From positions 19,432 through 83,431 of the forward strand of contig NZ_BDAW01000039.1 of the NCBI RefSeq assembly GCF_001625085.1: a stretch of DNA of 64,000 nucleotides, given 5' to 3'. Position 1 is the stretch's first letter; each line of letters begins with the position of its first letter. A program made the position numbers and the translations under genes. This stretch comes from Nocardia acidivorans NBRC 108247. GTDB taxonomy: Bacteria > Actinomycetota > Actinomycetes > Mycobacteriales > Mycobacteriaceae. Under the pieces are notes generated by a model that saw only the letters and a program-made list of their open reading frames with translations, searched no databases and was not told the DNA's origin. Shown here piece by piece: positions 51,932 through 60,681 of this stretch.

Positions 51932-52807
51932 TTGTGGTTGGCCCGCGCTCTCGGCATCGTGCTGCTCTCCCTGCTCGCGGGCTGCGCCGACTCCGAGGTC
52001 ACCCCCCTGTCCCCCACCGTCACCACGACCGTTGCCGAGCCCCTGGTGGCGGACCGCTTCGTCGGCGACTTCGAGACCGGCAATTTCGACCAGTGGGCGA
52101 ACTGTCAGAACGTGCTGGTGCGCAGTGAGCCCTGCACCAGTTACCACAATCCGACCAGCCGTATGGAGGTCGAGTCGGCGGTGGTCCGGCAGGGTCGCTA
52201 CGCCGCCAGATTCGAAGTGCACCAGGGTGATATGCCCGCCAACCTCTGTTGCGGCGACCGCGCCGAGGTGAGCGGTGAGGAGGCCACCCGCTCCGATGAG
52301 GGCGACGACCGCTGGTACCAGTGGAGCACCCGCTTCGGCGCGGGCTTCCCCGCCGATCGGGGCTGGACCGTACTGTCGCAATGGCATGCCGACGAGGACG
52401 GTCCGCCGCCGCTGGCCGTGGCCTCGGGACCCACCAATGTGGGGATGAACCGCTGGGGCGTGGTGGTCTCCACCTACGACGCTCCCGGCCACCCCGGCCC
52501 CACCTTCACACCGTGGAGCGCGGAGATCGTCACCGACTCCTGGATCGATATCAAAATGCATGTGAAGTGGTCGGTGCACGATGAGGTCGGCTTCATCGAA
52601 CTCTGGATCGGCGGGGTGCCGCAGGTCTTCGGCGACGCGCCGTGCGCGGGCCAAACCCGCTGTATGGTCCGCACTCTCATGCCGCGCGGCGGCGGCACCT
52701 ACTTCAAACAGGGCTACTATCGCGATCCCGCCATCGACGCACCGGGCGTGGTGTACCACGACGGCTTCACCGCGGCCAAGAACGAGGCGGCCCTCGCGCC
52801 GCTATAG
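51932..52807 (+). CDS. Secreted lipoprotein of the heparin-lyase-I-like fold
   Basis: A 291-residue exported protein. The leader ends in the lipobox LLAGC (Cys18). The body resembles the heparin lyase I polysaccharide-lyase family: DFETGNFDQW, CCGDRAEVSGEE, RWYQWSTRFGAGFPADRGWTVLSQWH and YFKQGYYRDPA. It probably cuts or trims an acidic polymer outside the membrane. The start is TTG 51932 with AGGAG seven bases before, four bases after the epimerase stop. Its last 6 bp overlap the convergent sugar transferase. Confidence 0.82.
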   Translation: MWLARALGIVLLSLLAGCADSEVTPLSPTVTTTVAEPLVADRFVGDFETGNFDQWANCQNVLVRSEPCTSYHNPTSRMEVESAVVRQGRYAARFEVHQGDMPANLCCGDRAEVSGEEATRSDEGDDRWYQWSTRFGAGFPADRGWTVLSQWHADEDGPPPLAVASGPTNVGMNRWGVVVSTYDAPGHPGPTFTPWSAEIVTDSWIDIKMHVKWSVHDEVGFIELWIGGVPQVFGDAPCAGQTRCMVRTLMPRGGGTYFKQGYYRDPAIDAPGVVYHDGFTAAKNEAALAPL

Positions 52808-54199
52808 CGCCCGGCCCCGGCTCACCGCGCCGATGGTCTTGACGATCATGAGCAGATCCAGCAGGGCCGACCAGTTCTCCACGTACGAAAGGTCCAGGCG
52901 CATGGCGTCTTCCGGGGTCAGGTAGGAGCGACCGCGCACCGGCCACAACCCGGTCACGCCGGGTCGCATCAGCAGTCCGCCGCCCGCCTCGCCGACCGCC
53001 GGATCCCCGGGGAGTCGCACCTGCGGGCGCGGGCCGACAATGCCCATCTCCCCGCGCAGCACATTGAGGAACTGGGGCAGCTCGTCGAGCCGATACCGGC
53101 GGATCACCCTGCCCACCGGTGTCATTCGCGGATCCTCACCGGGTTCGAGCAGCGCGTCGATATGCACGCCGGGCTCGACGTACATGCTCCGGAACTTGAA
53201 CATGCGGAATGGTCGGCCGTCCCGGCCGATGCGCTCGGAGCGGTAGAACACCGGTCCGCTGCTGGTGGCCTTGATCGCCACCGCGATGGCCAGCAGCAGC
53301 GGCGCGACGGCGGCCAGGGCGATCAGCGCGAAACAGAAGTCGAAGGCGCTCTTGCGCATCGACCTGGCGCGCCCGTAGCGCGGCTTCGCGACCTGGAGCA
53401 CCGGCATATCCGCCACGATCCGATGGGTGATCCGGGTGCCGGCGATCCCGACCAGGCTCGGCATCACCAGCAGTTCGATGCCCAGTTCGTCCAATTCCCA
53501 AGCCAGGCTTCGGAAATCGTCGAGCTCCAGGGAATCGGTGCGGGTGATCGCCACGGCCTCGGCCCCGGTGGCCCGCACCACCGCGAGCACCGTGCGCGGA
53601 CCGCCGTCGCCGGTGCAGACGCCGATGACCTGGTACCCCTGCCCCGGATCGCGCGCGAAAGTCGCCGCCATGGCCTGTGCCGCTTCGGGATTGCCGACCA
53701 CCAGCAGTGCCGCGCGATACCCACCGCGCGCCCGCTGCCGCGCCACCCAGCGGCGCCACAGCGCCCGTTCGCCCAGGAGCCCACAGCCGCCCAGCAGCAG
53801 CGCGACAATCAGGTAGCTTCGCGATATGCCCAGGCAGAGCAGCATGGAGATGATGGCGACGGCACCGAAGAGCTTGAGCGACACCGTGATCACCTGCCGG
53901 GACTCCTCGGCGCCGAGCGCGCGCAGCGCCCGGGTGCCGGTCAGGGCCAGCGCCGCACTCCAGGCAGCGATCAGCAATACCGAGAGCGCGGTGTAGCTCA
54001 GGCCCATCGGCAGCACACCGGCGGCTCCGCCCGCGCAACCGGCCTGCGCGATCGCCACGGCGACGCCGAGTACGGCGAGATCGGTCGCCCCCACCCTGCG
54101 GGCGTAATCACGCTGTCGCCGTTCGTGATCCGTACGTGGCGCCGGTCTGGCGAACCGGCCGCCGCGCACGAGACGACCAGCGGAAATCTCGAAACTCAT
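52802..54199 (-). CDS. Polyprenyl-phosphate sugar-1-phosphate transferase (second copy)
   Basis: A 465-residue paralogue of the initiator at 24.7 kb, at the other border of the island. Four N-terminal helices, a CoA_binding_3 domain (AALLVVGNPEAAQAMAATFA) and the catalytic domain (KSAFDFCFALIALAAVAP, GPVFYRSERIG, RLDELPQFLNVLRGEMG, IVGPRP) are all there. Near the end WPVRGRS replaces the usual WQVSGRS, and the DPAVGE stretch differs from the first copy. ATG 54199 has GGGAGG about 12 bases before it; GTG 54211 is an alternative. Confidence 0.9.
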   Translation of the reverse strand: MSFEISAGRLVRGGRFARPAPRTDHERRQRDYARRVGATDLAVLGVAVAIAQAGCAGGAAGVLPMGLSYTALSVLLIAAWSAALALTGTRALRALGAEESRQVITVSLKLFGAVAIISMLLCLGISRSYLIVALLLGGCGLLGERALWRRWVARQRARGGYRAALLVVGNPEAAQAMAATFARDPGQGYQVIGVCTGDGGPRTVLAVVRATGAEAVAITRTDSLELDDFRSLAWELDELGIELLVMPSLVGIAGTRITHRIVADMPVLQVAKPRYGRARSMRKSAFDFCFALIALAAVAPLLLAIAVAIKATSSGPVFYRSERIGRDGRPFRMFKFRSMYVEPGVHIDALLEPGEDPRMTPVGRVIRRYRLDELPQFLNVLRGEMGIVGPRPQVRLPGDPAVGEAGGGLLMRPGVTGLWPVRGRSYLTPEDAMRLDLSYVENWSALLDLLMIVKTIGAVSRGRAL

Positions 54200-54610
54200 G
54201 GACGAACGCACCTCCCCCACGGGAGAACTCGGTTCCGATCCCCACTGATCAGTTCCACGAAACGGGCTGATATCGGTCCCCGCCGTACCGCAGGGGATGC
54301 CGACTTTTTCGGTGGTAAGAAGCCGAATGTTACACACCGGGAACAGCCGCGACACCGAAAACTACGGGCCGCCAATGTTTCCGGGAAGTAGCCGGAAAGC
54401 ATTGAATCCTCGAATTGCAAGACTCGTCCGGCAGCGAACCGGATACCCCGTTCTGCGACTCGCAGAATTCCACCTCCCGGATGCCTGCGGTCACAACCGG
54501 AGCCCGGCGACGAACGCCAAACCTGTTGTAACGTAAGGCCGGATCGAGCCGACCTCAGTGCAGCCCGGCTCACCGCCGGGCCCGGTCTCGGTGAAAGGTG
54601 GGGATTTCGC
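54200..54610. promoter_or_regulatory. 411-bp divergent gap with extended palindrome
   Basis: No gene is convincing in this gap between the second sugar transferase (leaving left) and the methyltransferase operon (leaving right). Its main feature is a long hairpin: CAATG-TTTCCGG (54373-54384) pairs with CCGGAAA-CATTG (54392-54404), a 7-base loop and one bulged G. It could be a regulator site or an RNA structure in the leader. Local GC is lower than in the genes. A small open frame at 54297-54536 shows no family features. Confidence 0.45.
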
Positions 54611-55843
54611 GTGCAATGCCGTCTGTGTTCCGCCAGTGCTCTGGTGAGTGTTCTCGATCTTGGTGCGACGCCGCCGTGCGAGAAATTCCTCACCGCGCAG
54701 GAGCTGGACCAGCCCGAACCCACCTTTCCGCTGCATCTGCGGATCTGCGAGAACTGTTTGCTGCTACAGATTCCGGCGCTCATCACACCCGCGGAGACAT
54801 TTACCGAATACGCCTATTTCTCCTCCTTTTCGGACAGTTGGGTGCAACACGCCAAGCTGTTCGTAGAGGAGGCTACACACCGGCTCGGGCTCGACAGCGG
54901 CTCATTCCTGATCGAAGTCGCCAGCAATGACGGCTACCTGCTACAACACGCTGTGGCGGCGGGCATCCCATGCCTGGGAATCGAACCGTCGGTGAATGTC
55001 GGTGCGGCAGCGCGGGAAAAGGGCGTTCCGACCGAAACCGCCTTCCTGGACGAGGAAGTCGCAGCGCGGGTGCTGGCCGAACACGGGCCCGCCGATCTCG
55101 TCGTGGCCAACAATGTCTATGCGCACATCCCGGACCTGCTGGGATTCACCCGATCGCTGCGGGTGCTGCTGGCCGACGACGGCTGGCTCTGCATCGAGGT
55201 GCACCACGCGCTGAACCTGGTGGCGCTCGGACAATTCGACACCATCTATCACGAACACTTCCAGTATTACACGGTGCTGTCCGCACAGCGAGCCCTCGCC
55301 ACGGCGGGTCTCACCGTGGTGGATGTGGAACTGCTGCCCACACACGGTGGCTCGCTACGCATCTGGGCGCGACCCGAGGCGGTTGCCGAACCGGGCGAAC
55401 GGGTCGAAAACGTACTTCGCCTCGAGGCCGAGGCCGGATTACACGACGTGGCAGGCTATCTCGCGCTGCGCCCGCGCGCCGAATCGGTGCGCCAGGAGCT
55501 GCTGCGCTTCCTGCTCCAGGCCAAGGCGGACGGTAAGACGGTCGTCGGCTACGGCGCGCCCGGCAAGGGCAACACCCTGCTCAACTACTGCGGTATCCGC
55601 ACCGACCTGCTCGCGTACACCGTGGACCGGAACCCGTACAAGCATGGGCGATTCACCCCGGGCACGCGCATTCCCATCCATCCGCCCGAACGCATCGATC
55701 AGGACCGGCCCGATGTGGTGCTGGTGCTGCCCTGGAATCTCGAGGCCGAGCTCACCGCACAACTGCGCCCGGTGACCGACCGGGGCGGCGAGATCGTGTA
55801 CCCGCTTCCCACCCTCCACCACGCTGAGAGGCCGGCGAAATGA
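54611..55843 (+). CDS. Sugar C-methyltransferase (TylC3-type)
   Basis: A 410-residue SAM-dependent methyltransferase with three parts: a zinc-binding head with Cys3, Cys6, Cys49 and Cys52; a Rossmann methyltransferase domain (FLIEVASNDGYLL, then VVANNVYAHIPD and YHEHFQYYT, the active-site region); and the C-methyltransferase C-terminal domain (VVGYGAPGKGNTLLNYCGI). Relatives C-methylate NDP-keto sugars at C3 to make branched sugars. The start is GTG 54611. Its end overlaps the cytidylyltransferase ATG. Confidence 0.9.
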   Translation: MQCRLCSASALVSVLDLGATPPCEKFLTAQELDQPEPTFPLHLRICENCLLLQIPALITPAETFTEYAYFSSFSDSWVQHAKLFVEEATHRLGLDSGSFLIEVASNDGYLLQHAVAAGIPCLGIEPSVNVGAAAREKGVPTETAFLDEEVAARVLAEHGPADLVVANNVYAHIPDLLGFTRSLRVLLADDGWLCIEVHHALNLVALGQFDTIYHEHFQYYTVLSAQRALATAGLTVVDVELLPTHGGSLRIWARPEAVAEPGERVENVLRLEAEAGLHDVAGYLALRPRAESVRQELLRFLLQAKADGKTVVGYGAPGKGNTLLNYCGIRTDLLAYTVDRNPYKHGRFTPGTRIPIHPPERIDQDRPDVVLVLPWNLEAELTAQLRPVTDRGGEIVYPLPTLHHAERPAK

Positions 55844-56622
55844 AGGTTGTCCTGTTCTGCGGCGGCTACGGCATGCGCATGCGCAACGGCACCGAGGATA
55901 TGATCCCCAAGCCCATGCAGATGGTCGGGCCGCGCCCGCTCATCTGGCATGTCATGCGGTACTACGCGCACTTCGGGCATAAGGACTTCATCCTGTGCCT
56001 GGGGTATGGGGCCGCGCACATCAAGAACTTCTTCCTCACCTATCAGGAGTCGGTCTCCAACGACTTCGTGATCCGCGGCGGGAAAGTCGAACTGCTGCAA
56101 TCCGATATCAGCGACTGGACCATCACCTTCGTGGACACCGGGGTGGAGTCGCCCATCGGCGAGCGACTACGCCGGGTGCGCGGCCATCTCGACGGCGAAC
56201 CGTACTTCCTGGCCAACTACGCCGATGTGCTCACCGACGCCCCGCTGGATCGGGTGATCCAGGACTTCCAGGCGTCCAAGGCCGCGGCCTCCATGATGAT
56301 CGTGCCGCCGCAATCCTCGTTCCACTGCGTGGATGTGAACGCCGCCGGTGAGGTCAAGAACATCACGCCGGTCTCGCAATTGCCGATCTGGGAGAATGGC
56401 GGCTACTTCGTTCTCACCCAGGAAATCTTCGATCATCTGCCGCCGGGTGGTGATCTGGTCGAGGACGCCTGCGGGGCGCTCGCGGCGCAGGGACGGCTGT
56501 TCGGGTATCAGCATCACGGGTTCTGGAAACCCGCGGACACCTTCAAGGAGCGCGCCGAACTCGACTCCGGATATATGCAGGGCGATCGGCCCTGGATGGT
56601 GTGGGAGCAGCCGCGCGCATGA
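55840..56622 (+). CDS. Glucose-1-phosphate cytidylyltransferase-like protein
   Basis: A 260-residue nucleotidyltransferase of the RfbF kind. VVLFCGGYGMRM is the nucleotide loop, then DMIPKPMQMVGPRPLIWHVMRYY and FILCLGYGAAHIKNFFL. It would make CDP-glucose or a related NDP-sugar from a sugar-1-phosphate, the entry for deoxy and branched sugars. ATGA overlaps tie it to the methyltransferase before and the deacetylase after, giving one coupled cassette. Confidence 0.88.
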   Translation: MKVVLFCGGYGMRMRNGTEDMIPKPMQMVGPRPLIWHVMRYYAHFGHKDFILCLGYGAAHIKNFFLTYQESVSNDFVIRGGKVELLQSDISDWTITFVDTGVESPIGERLRRVRGHLDGEPYFLANYADVLTDAPLDRVIQDFQASKAAASMMIVPPQSSFHCVDVNAAGEVKNITPVSQLPIWENGGYFVLTQEIFDHLPPGGDLVEDACGALAAQGRLFGYQHHGFWKPADTFKERAELDSGYMQGDRPWMVWEQPRA

Positions 56623-57269
56623 TCCGACTCGACACCGGGGCGGTGCGGGAGATCGCGCTGCTCGCCGCACACTGCGACGATCTGGCCATCGGATTGGGCG
56701 GGACCCTGCTGACTTTGGCGAATACCGTTCCGGGACTGCGGGTTCGGGCGCTGGTGCTCACCGGCGCGGGAACCGAGCGCGTCCAGGAGGAACAGCGAGC
56801 GCTCGAAGCCTTCTGTCCGGGAGCCGAATTGGAGCTGCGGATCCTGGATATCCCCGACGGCTACGCACCCGCGCACTGGGCACGCGCCAAGGAGGCGGTG
56901 GCGGCGCTGCGGCGCGACGGTGCCGCGGATCTGGTCTTCGCACCGCATCGCGGTGACGCGCATCAGGATCACCGGCTGGTGGCCGAGCTGACCCCCACCG
57001 AGTTCCGGGATCAGCTGGTGCTCGGCTACGAAATCCTCAAATGGGAGACCGATACGCCGCGACCCACGGTGTTCCATCCGCTGCCCGAGGGCATTGCCGA
57101 ACGCAAGGCGGAACTGCTGATGAAACACTATCCGTCCCAACGAGATCGGGACTGGTTCGACGAAGAGTCCTTTCTGGGACTGACCCGGCTGCGCGGTGTG
57201 CAGTGCCGGGCGCGCCATGCCGAGGGCTTCCTGCTCGACAAGGCGACCATCACTTTCGGAGGGGTATGA
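56619..57269 (+). CDS. PIG-L/LmbE-family deacetylase
   Basis: A 216-residue zinc hydrolase. The metal site opens with AHCDD (His18, Asp20, Asp21), followed by LAIGLGG, and a second site PHRGDAHQDHR supplies the third ligand. Canonical PIG-L proteins have AHPDDE, so the Glu at the sixth place is Leu here. It likely removes an acetyl group from an amino sugar of the cassette. ATG 56619 overlaps the preceding stop, and the end overlaps the SDR start. Confidence 0.85.
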   Translation: MIRLDTGAVREIALLAAHCDDLAIGLGGTLLTLANTVPGLRVRALVLTGAGTERVQEEQRALEAFCPGAELELRILDIPDGYAPAHWARAKEAVAALRRDGAADLVFAPHRGDAHQDHRLVAELTPTEFRDQLVLGYEILKWETDTPRPTVFHPLPEGIAERKAELLMKHYPSQRDRDWFDEESFLGLTRLRGVQCRARHAEGFLLDKATITFGGV

Positions 57270-58294
57270 GCATGCGCGTACTGGTCACCGGACATCAGGG
57301 TTATCTGGGCACGGTCATGGTGCCCGAGCTACAGGCGGCCGGACATGAGGTAACCGGTTTGGACAGTGGGTTTTTCGCCGATTGCGTGCTGGGTGAGGCG
57401 CCCGCGCCGCCGCCGGGGATCGCGGTGGACCTGCGGGATGTGAAGGTGGAGCAGTTGGCCGGATTCGACGCCGTGGTGCATCTGGCGGCGCTGTCCAATG
57501 ATCCGCTGGGCGCGCTGGCGCCGCAGATCACCTACGACATCAATCACCATGCCTCGGTGCGATTGGCTCGACTGGCCAGGGAAGCGGGAGTGCGGCGGTT
57601 CCTCTACGCCTCCACCTGCTCGGTCTACGGCGCGGCCGGGGACGGTCTGGTCACCGAGGACGCGCCACTGCGGCCGCTGACCCCGTACGCCGAATCCAAG
57701 GTGCGGGTCGAAGACGATGTGGCCGCCCTCGCGGACTCCGGCTTCTCCCCCGTATTCCTGCGCAATGCCACGGCTTTCGGGTTCTCGCCGCGACTGCGCG
57801 CCGATATCGTGCTCAATAATCTCGTCGGGTACGCGGTGCTCACCGGTGAGGTGAAGGTGCTCTCCGACGGCACGCCGTGGCGGCCGCTGGTGCACGCGCA
57901 GGACATCGCGCGGGCCTTCGCCACCTGTCTCGAGGCTCCGGCCGAGGCCATCCACTGCCGGGCCTACAACGTCGGCACCGAGGACAATAACCTCACCGTC
58001 GCCCAGATCGCACAGGCGGTGGTCGAGGCGGTGCCGGATTCGACGCTGCTGATCACCGGGGAGAGCGGTGCCGATCCGCGCTCGTACCGCGTCGACTTCT
58101 CCTCTGCCAGAAAGGAACTCGGGTTCGAGGCGGCCTGGAGCATTCCCGAGGGAGCGGCCGAGCTGTACCGGGAGTATGTGGCGCGCGGGCTCACCTCCGA
58201 CGCGTTCTTCCGGCGCTTCACCCGGCTCGCACACCTCACCGCACTCAAGGAGTCCGGCGTACTCGATGACGAACTCCGCCGGATCGGAGCCTGA
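57266..58294 (+). CDS. NAD-dependent sugar epimerase/dehydratase (SDR)
   Basis: A 342-residue extended SDR. VLVTGHQGYLGTVM is the NAD loop, ASTCSVYGAAG gives the Ser/Thr site and YAESK the Tyr-x3-Lys. It may be the dehydratase or epimerase step that turns the activated sugar into the keto form used by the methyltransferase. No distinct CDP-glucose 4,6-dehydratase is seen elsewhere in the window. ATG 57266 overlaps the deacetylase stop; a second Met is two codons later. Confidence 0.87.
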   Translation: MSMRVLVTGHQGYLGTVMVPELQAAGHEVTGLDSGFFADCVLGEAPAPPPGIAVDLRDVKVEQLAGFDAVVHLAALSNDPLGALAPQITYDINHHASVRLARLAREAGVRRFLYASTCSVYGAAGDGLVTEDAPLRPLTPYAESKVRVEDDVAALADSGFSPVFLRNATAFGFSPRLRADIVLNNLVGYAVLTGEVKVLSDGTPWRPLVHAQDIARAFATCLEAPAEAIHCRAYNVGTEDNNLTVAQIAQAVVEAVPDSTLLITGESGADPRSYRVDFSSARKELGFEAAWSIPEGAAELYREYVARGLTSDAFFRRFTRLAHLTALKESGVLDDELRRIGA

Positions 58295-58300
58295 GTGGGA

Positions 58301-58858
58301 TCACAACCCGAAGGCCGCGAGCAGTTCGCGCCAGGAATGCCCGGCGGCATCGCGGTCCGAGACCACCGTGACCGGTTGCGGCCAACCGATCGCCAGATCC
58401 GGATCGTCGTAGGCGATGCCGATGTCCTCGGCCGGATCGTGCGGGCGGTTGATGCGGTAGCAGACATCGGCGACCGCGCTGACGGCCTGGAAACCGTGCA
58501 GGAAGCCGGGCGGCACATACAGGGTCCGGAAGTCGCTGTCGTCCAATGCGAAAGCCTCCTGTCGCCCGAAGGTCGGCGAATTCGGGCGGATGTCCACCAG
58601 TACGTCGTGCACCGCACCGTGCGCGCAGCGCACCAGCTTCGCCTCGCCCCGGCCCGCCCGGCCGTGCATACCGCGCACCACACCGCGGTAGGAGCGGGAC
58701 TGCGAATCCTGCACGAACGACGCCGAGAAGCCGGGCTGCTCCAGGTGGGCGTCGAACTCCTCGGCATCGAAGGTACGGGTGAACAGGCCGCGGCCGTCCC
58801 GGAAGGGCTCCGGGGTGAGCACCAGCACGTCGGCGAGCTCGGTGGTTTCGATGCGCAT
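58301..58858 (-). CDS. dTDP-4-dehydrorhamnose 3,5-epimerase (RmlC)-like protein
   Basis: A 185-residue cupin of the RmlC/EpsE family: TPEPFRDGRGLFTRTFDAEEF, SYRGVVRGMHGR holding the catalytic His, HDVLVDIRPNSPTFG and YVPPGFLHGFQ, then DVCYRINRPHDP. It epimerises a 4-keto sugar at C3 and C5, or C3 only. Its start lies only 14 bases from the divergent methyltransferase-like start, and it converges on the SDR stop with 6 bases between. Confidence 0.9.
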   Translation of the reverse strand: MRIETTELADVLVLTPEPFRDGRGLFTRTFDAEEFDAHLEQPGFSASFVQDSQSRSYRGVVRGMHGRAGRGEAKLVRCAHGAVHDVLVDIRPNSPTFGRQEAFALDDSDFRTLYVPPGFLHGFQAVSAVADVCYRINRPHDPAEDIGIAYDDPDLAIGWPQPVTVVSDRDAAGHSWRELLAAFGL

Positions 58859-58872
58859 CAGGACATCGTGCC

Positions 58873-59991
58873 ATGAGCGCCGGGAGGGGGGCGGGATGCC
58901 GGGGATGCGGGGCGACGGGGCTGGCTCGGGTGCTGGACTTGGGCAAAATGCCTGCGGCGGACGACTTTCCACCGCTGGACACGGCATTCGACAATACCCA
59001 TCCACTGGCCATGGACCAGTGTCCGGTGTGCGGACTGGCACAGCTGGCGGAGGATGACACGGTCACGGCGGAGCCGCGCGGGGTCGAACCGCAGGCCCTG
59101 CGCGATCAGGCCGCGGCGGCGCTGGGCGGGGTCGCCGACGCCGGATGGCTGAGCGGGGGGACCTGCGCCGAATTCGGCAGTCCGCACGGCGGGAGCTGGC
59201 TGCCGCTGCTGGAGTCGCACGGATTCACCGAGACCACGGGACCGGCCGATGTGGTGGTCGACTGCTTCGGCATCATGCACGAGCCCGATCAGCGCGCGGC
59301 GTTCACCGCCCGGGCGGCGGCGACCGCGGCCGACGGTGTGCTGCTGCTCCAATTCCATTCCCTCGCGGCAATTGTCGAGCACGGTCAGTGGAATGCACTG
59401 CGGCACGGGCATTTCGGCTACTACAGTCTGCGCACCCTGCGCCGACTGCTCGGCGCGGCGGGTCTGCGCGCGGCGGCGGCCTGGGAGTTCGGCCTCTACG
59501 GCGGGACAGTTCTGGTCGCCGCCGTCCACGGACCGGCCGAACTCGACGGCGTCCCAGCCGATCCCACGCTGCGGCGAATACTCGCCGCCGAATCCGCCAT
59601 GTTCGGTGACGATCCCGAGACAGCCGCCACGGCGGTGCGCGGCCTGCAACGGGCCGCCGATAGCCAGGCCAACTCCCTACGCGCCTGGCTCGAACGCGAA
59701 ACAGCCTCCGGGCGCCGGGTTTTCGCCTACGGCGCGGCATCGCGGGCGGTAGCCTTACTGCGTCTGGCGGGTGTGCATCGCGCTCTGCTCACCGCCGTCG
59801 CCGATGCCTCGCCCGCCAAACAGGGCCGACGCATGCCCGGCACCGATATTCCGATCATCGCTCCGGCCGAACTCGTTGCCGCACAACCGGATCGGATATT
59901 GCTCACCCTGCCCGACCTACTGCCTGAGATCCGCGCACAGTGGCCGGAACTGGAGGGGAGGTGGGTACTTAATCCGACCACGCAGGACTGA
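58873..59991 (+). CDS. Degenerate C-methyltransferase paralogue
   Basis: A 372-residue protein with the same layout as the C-methyltransferase at 54.6 kb: paired Cys in CRGCG and CPVCG, a Rossmann-like middle and a C-terminal domain (RVFAYGAASRAVALLRLAGV, then PGTDIPIIAP). The SAM-binding loop is poorly kept (CAEFGSPHGG in place of EVASNDG), and the active-site YHEH is replaced by RHGHFGYY. It is likely not a normal methyltransferase; a structural or binding role is possible. Confidence 0.75.
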   Translation: MSAGRGAGCRGCGATGLARVLDLGKMPAADDFPPLDTAFDNTHPLAMDQCPVCGLAQLAEDDTVTAEPRGVEPQALRDQAAAALGGVADAGWLSGGTCAEFGSPHGGSWLPLLESHGFTETTGPADVVVDCFGIMHEPDQRAAFTARAAATAADGVLLLQFHSLAAIVEHGQWNALRHGHFGYYSLRTLRRLLGAAGLRAAAAWEFGLYGGTVLVAAVHGPAELDGVPADPTLRRILAAESAMFGDDPETAATAVRGLQRAADSQANSLRAWLERETASGRRVFAYGAASRAVALLRLAGVHRALLTAVADASPAKQGRRMPGTDIPIIAPAELVAAQPDRILLTLPDLLPEIRAQWPELEGRWVLNPTTQD

Positions 59992-60032
59992 GTTACGCAG
60001 ATCGAAACACCTGATGAGGGAATGGGGAAATC

Positions 60033-60659
60033 ATGAAGCGCTCCACGCAGCGCGCGACCACGCGCGCCATGGCCATCGCGGCCGCTCTATCCATCGGCAT
60101 GGCCATGGGCACCGGTACCACCCTCGCGGGGGTGGACAGCAGCAGTTCGATTCTCGACCGGCAGCAGCGCACGGTCGAGGCCATCCAGTCCGATACGCAT
60201 ATCAACTTCGTGCCGCCGCTGGACGGCAATCCGCTGACCCGGGAATGGTTCCACGACGGCAAGGCCGAGTTCCGGATCACCGGCCCGCACGCCGAGGATT
60301 GGAGCGGGCACATCACCATCGGCTACCAGGTCGGGTATCCCGCCACCCTGGACGGCCGGATCAAGTTCCAGTGGTGGACCCCCAGCCTCGGACTGGAGCT
60401 CGGCAATGATCCCAAAGTCACTGTGAACAGCCTGATCCCACAGCTCGGTGTGGAATTGGCGGTCGGCTTCGGTCCGGGCATCCAATCGGTCGAAGCGGCG
60501 GGCGGCGATATCTCCGGCACCGACGGCTTCATTCAGATGTCCGGCTTCCACGGCACCGTGAGCGGTGTGCTCGGCCAGACCACCATTCGGCCGTGGGTCA
60601 AGATCGTCAGCAGCAATGGTGACAGCGTCACCACCTACGGATCGCTCTGGACCATCTGA
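60033..60659 (+). CDS. MspA-family porin
   Basis: A 208-residue exported protein with an Ala-rich signal peptide (about 1-32), then VDSSSSILDRQQRTVEAIQSDTHINFVPPLDGNPLTREWFH and TIGYQVGYPATLDG, as in MspA porins of mycolic-acid bacteria. MspA forms an octameric goblet that lets small hydrophilic molecules cross the mycolate outer membrane. GGGGAAATC stands before ATG 60033. It is separated from the sugar genes by 41 bp, so a shared transcript is possible. Confidence 0.9.
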   Translation: MKRSTQRATTRAMAIAAALSIGMAMGTGTTLAGVDSSSSILDRQQRTVEAIQSDTHINFVPPLDGNPLTREWFHDGKAEFRITGPHAEDWSGHITIGYQVGYPATLDGRIKFQWWTPSLGLELGNDPKVTVNSLIPQLGVELAVGFGPGIQSVEAAGGDISGTDGFIQMSGFHGTVSGVLGQTTIRPWVKIVSSNGDSVTTYGSLWTI

Positions 60660-60681
60660 TTCTTTTCCCGGGCAGAGCTTT

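Noticed and set aside
54297..54536. A 79-codon frame in the 411-bp gap
   Set aside because: No family features, no ribosome site and codon use unlike the neighbours.
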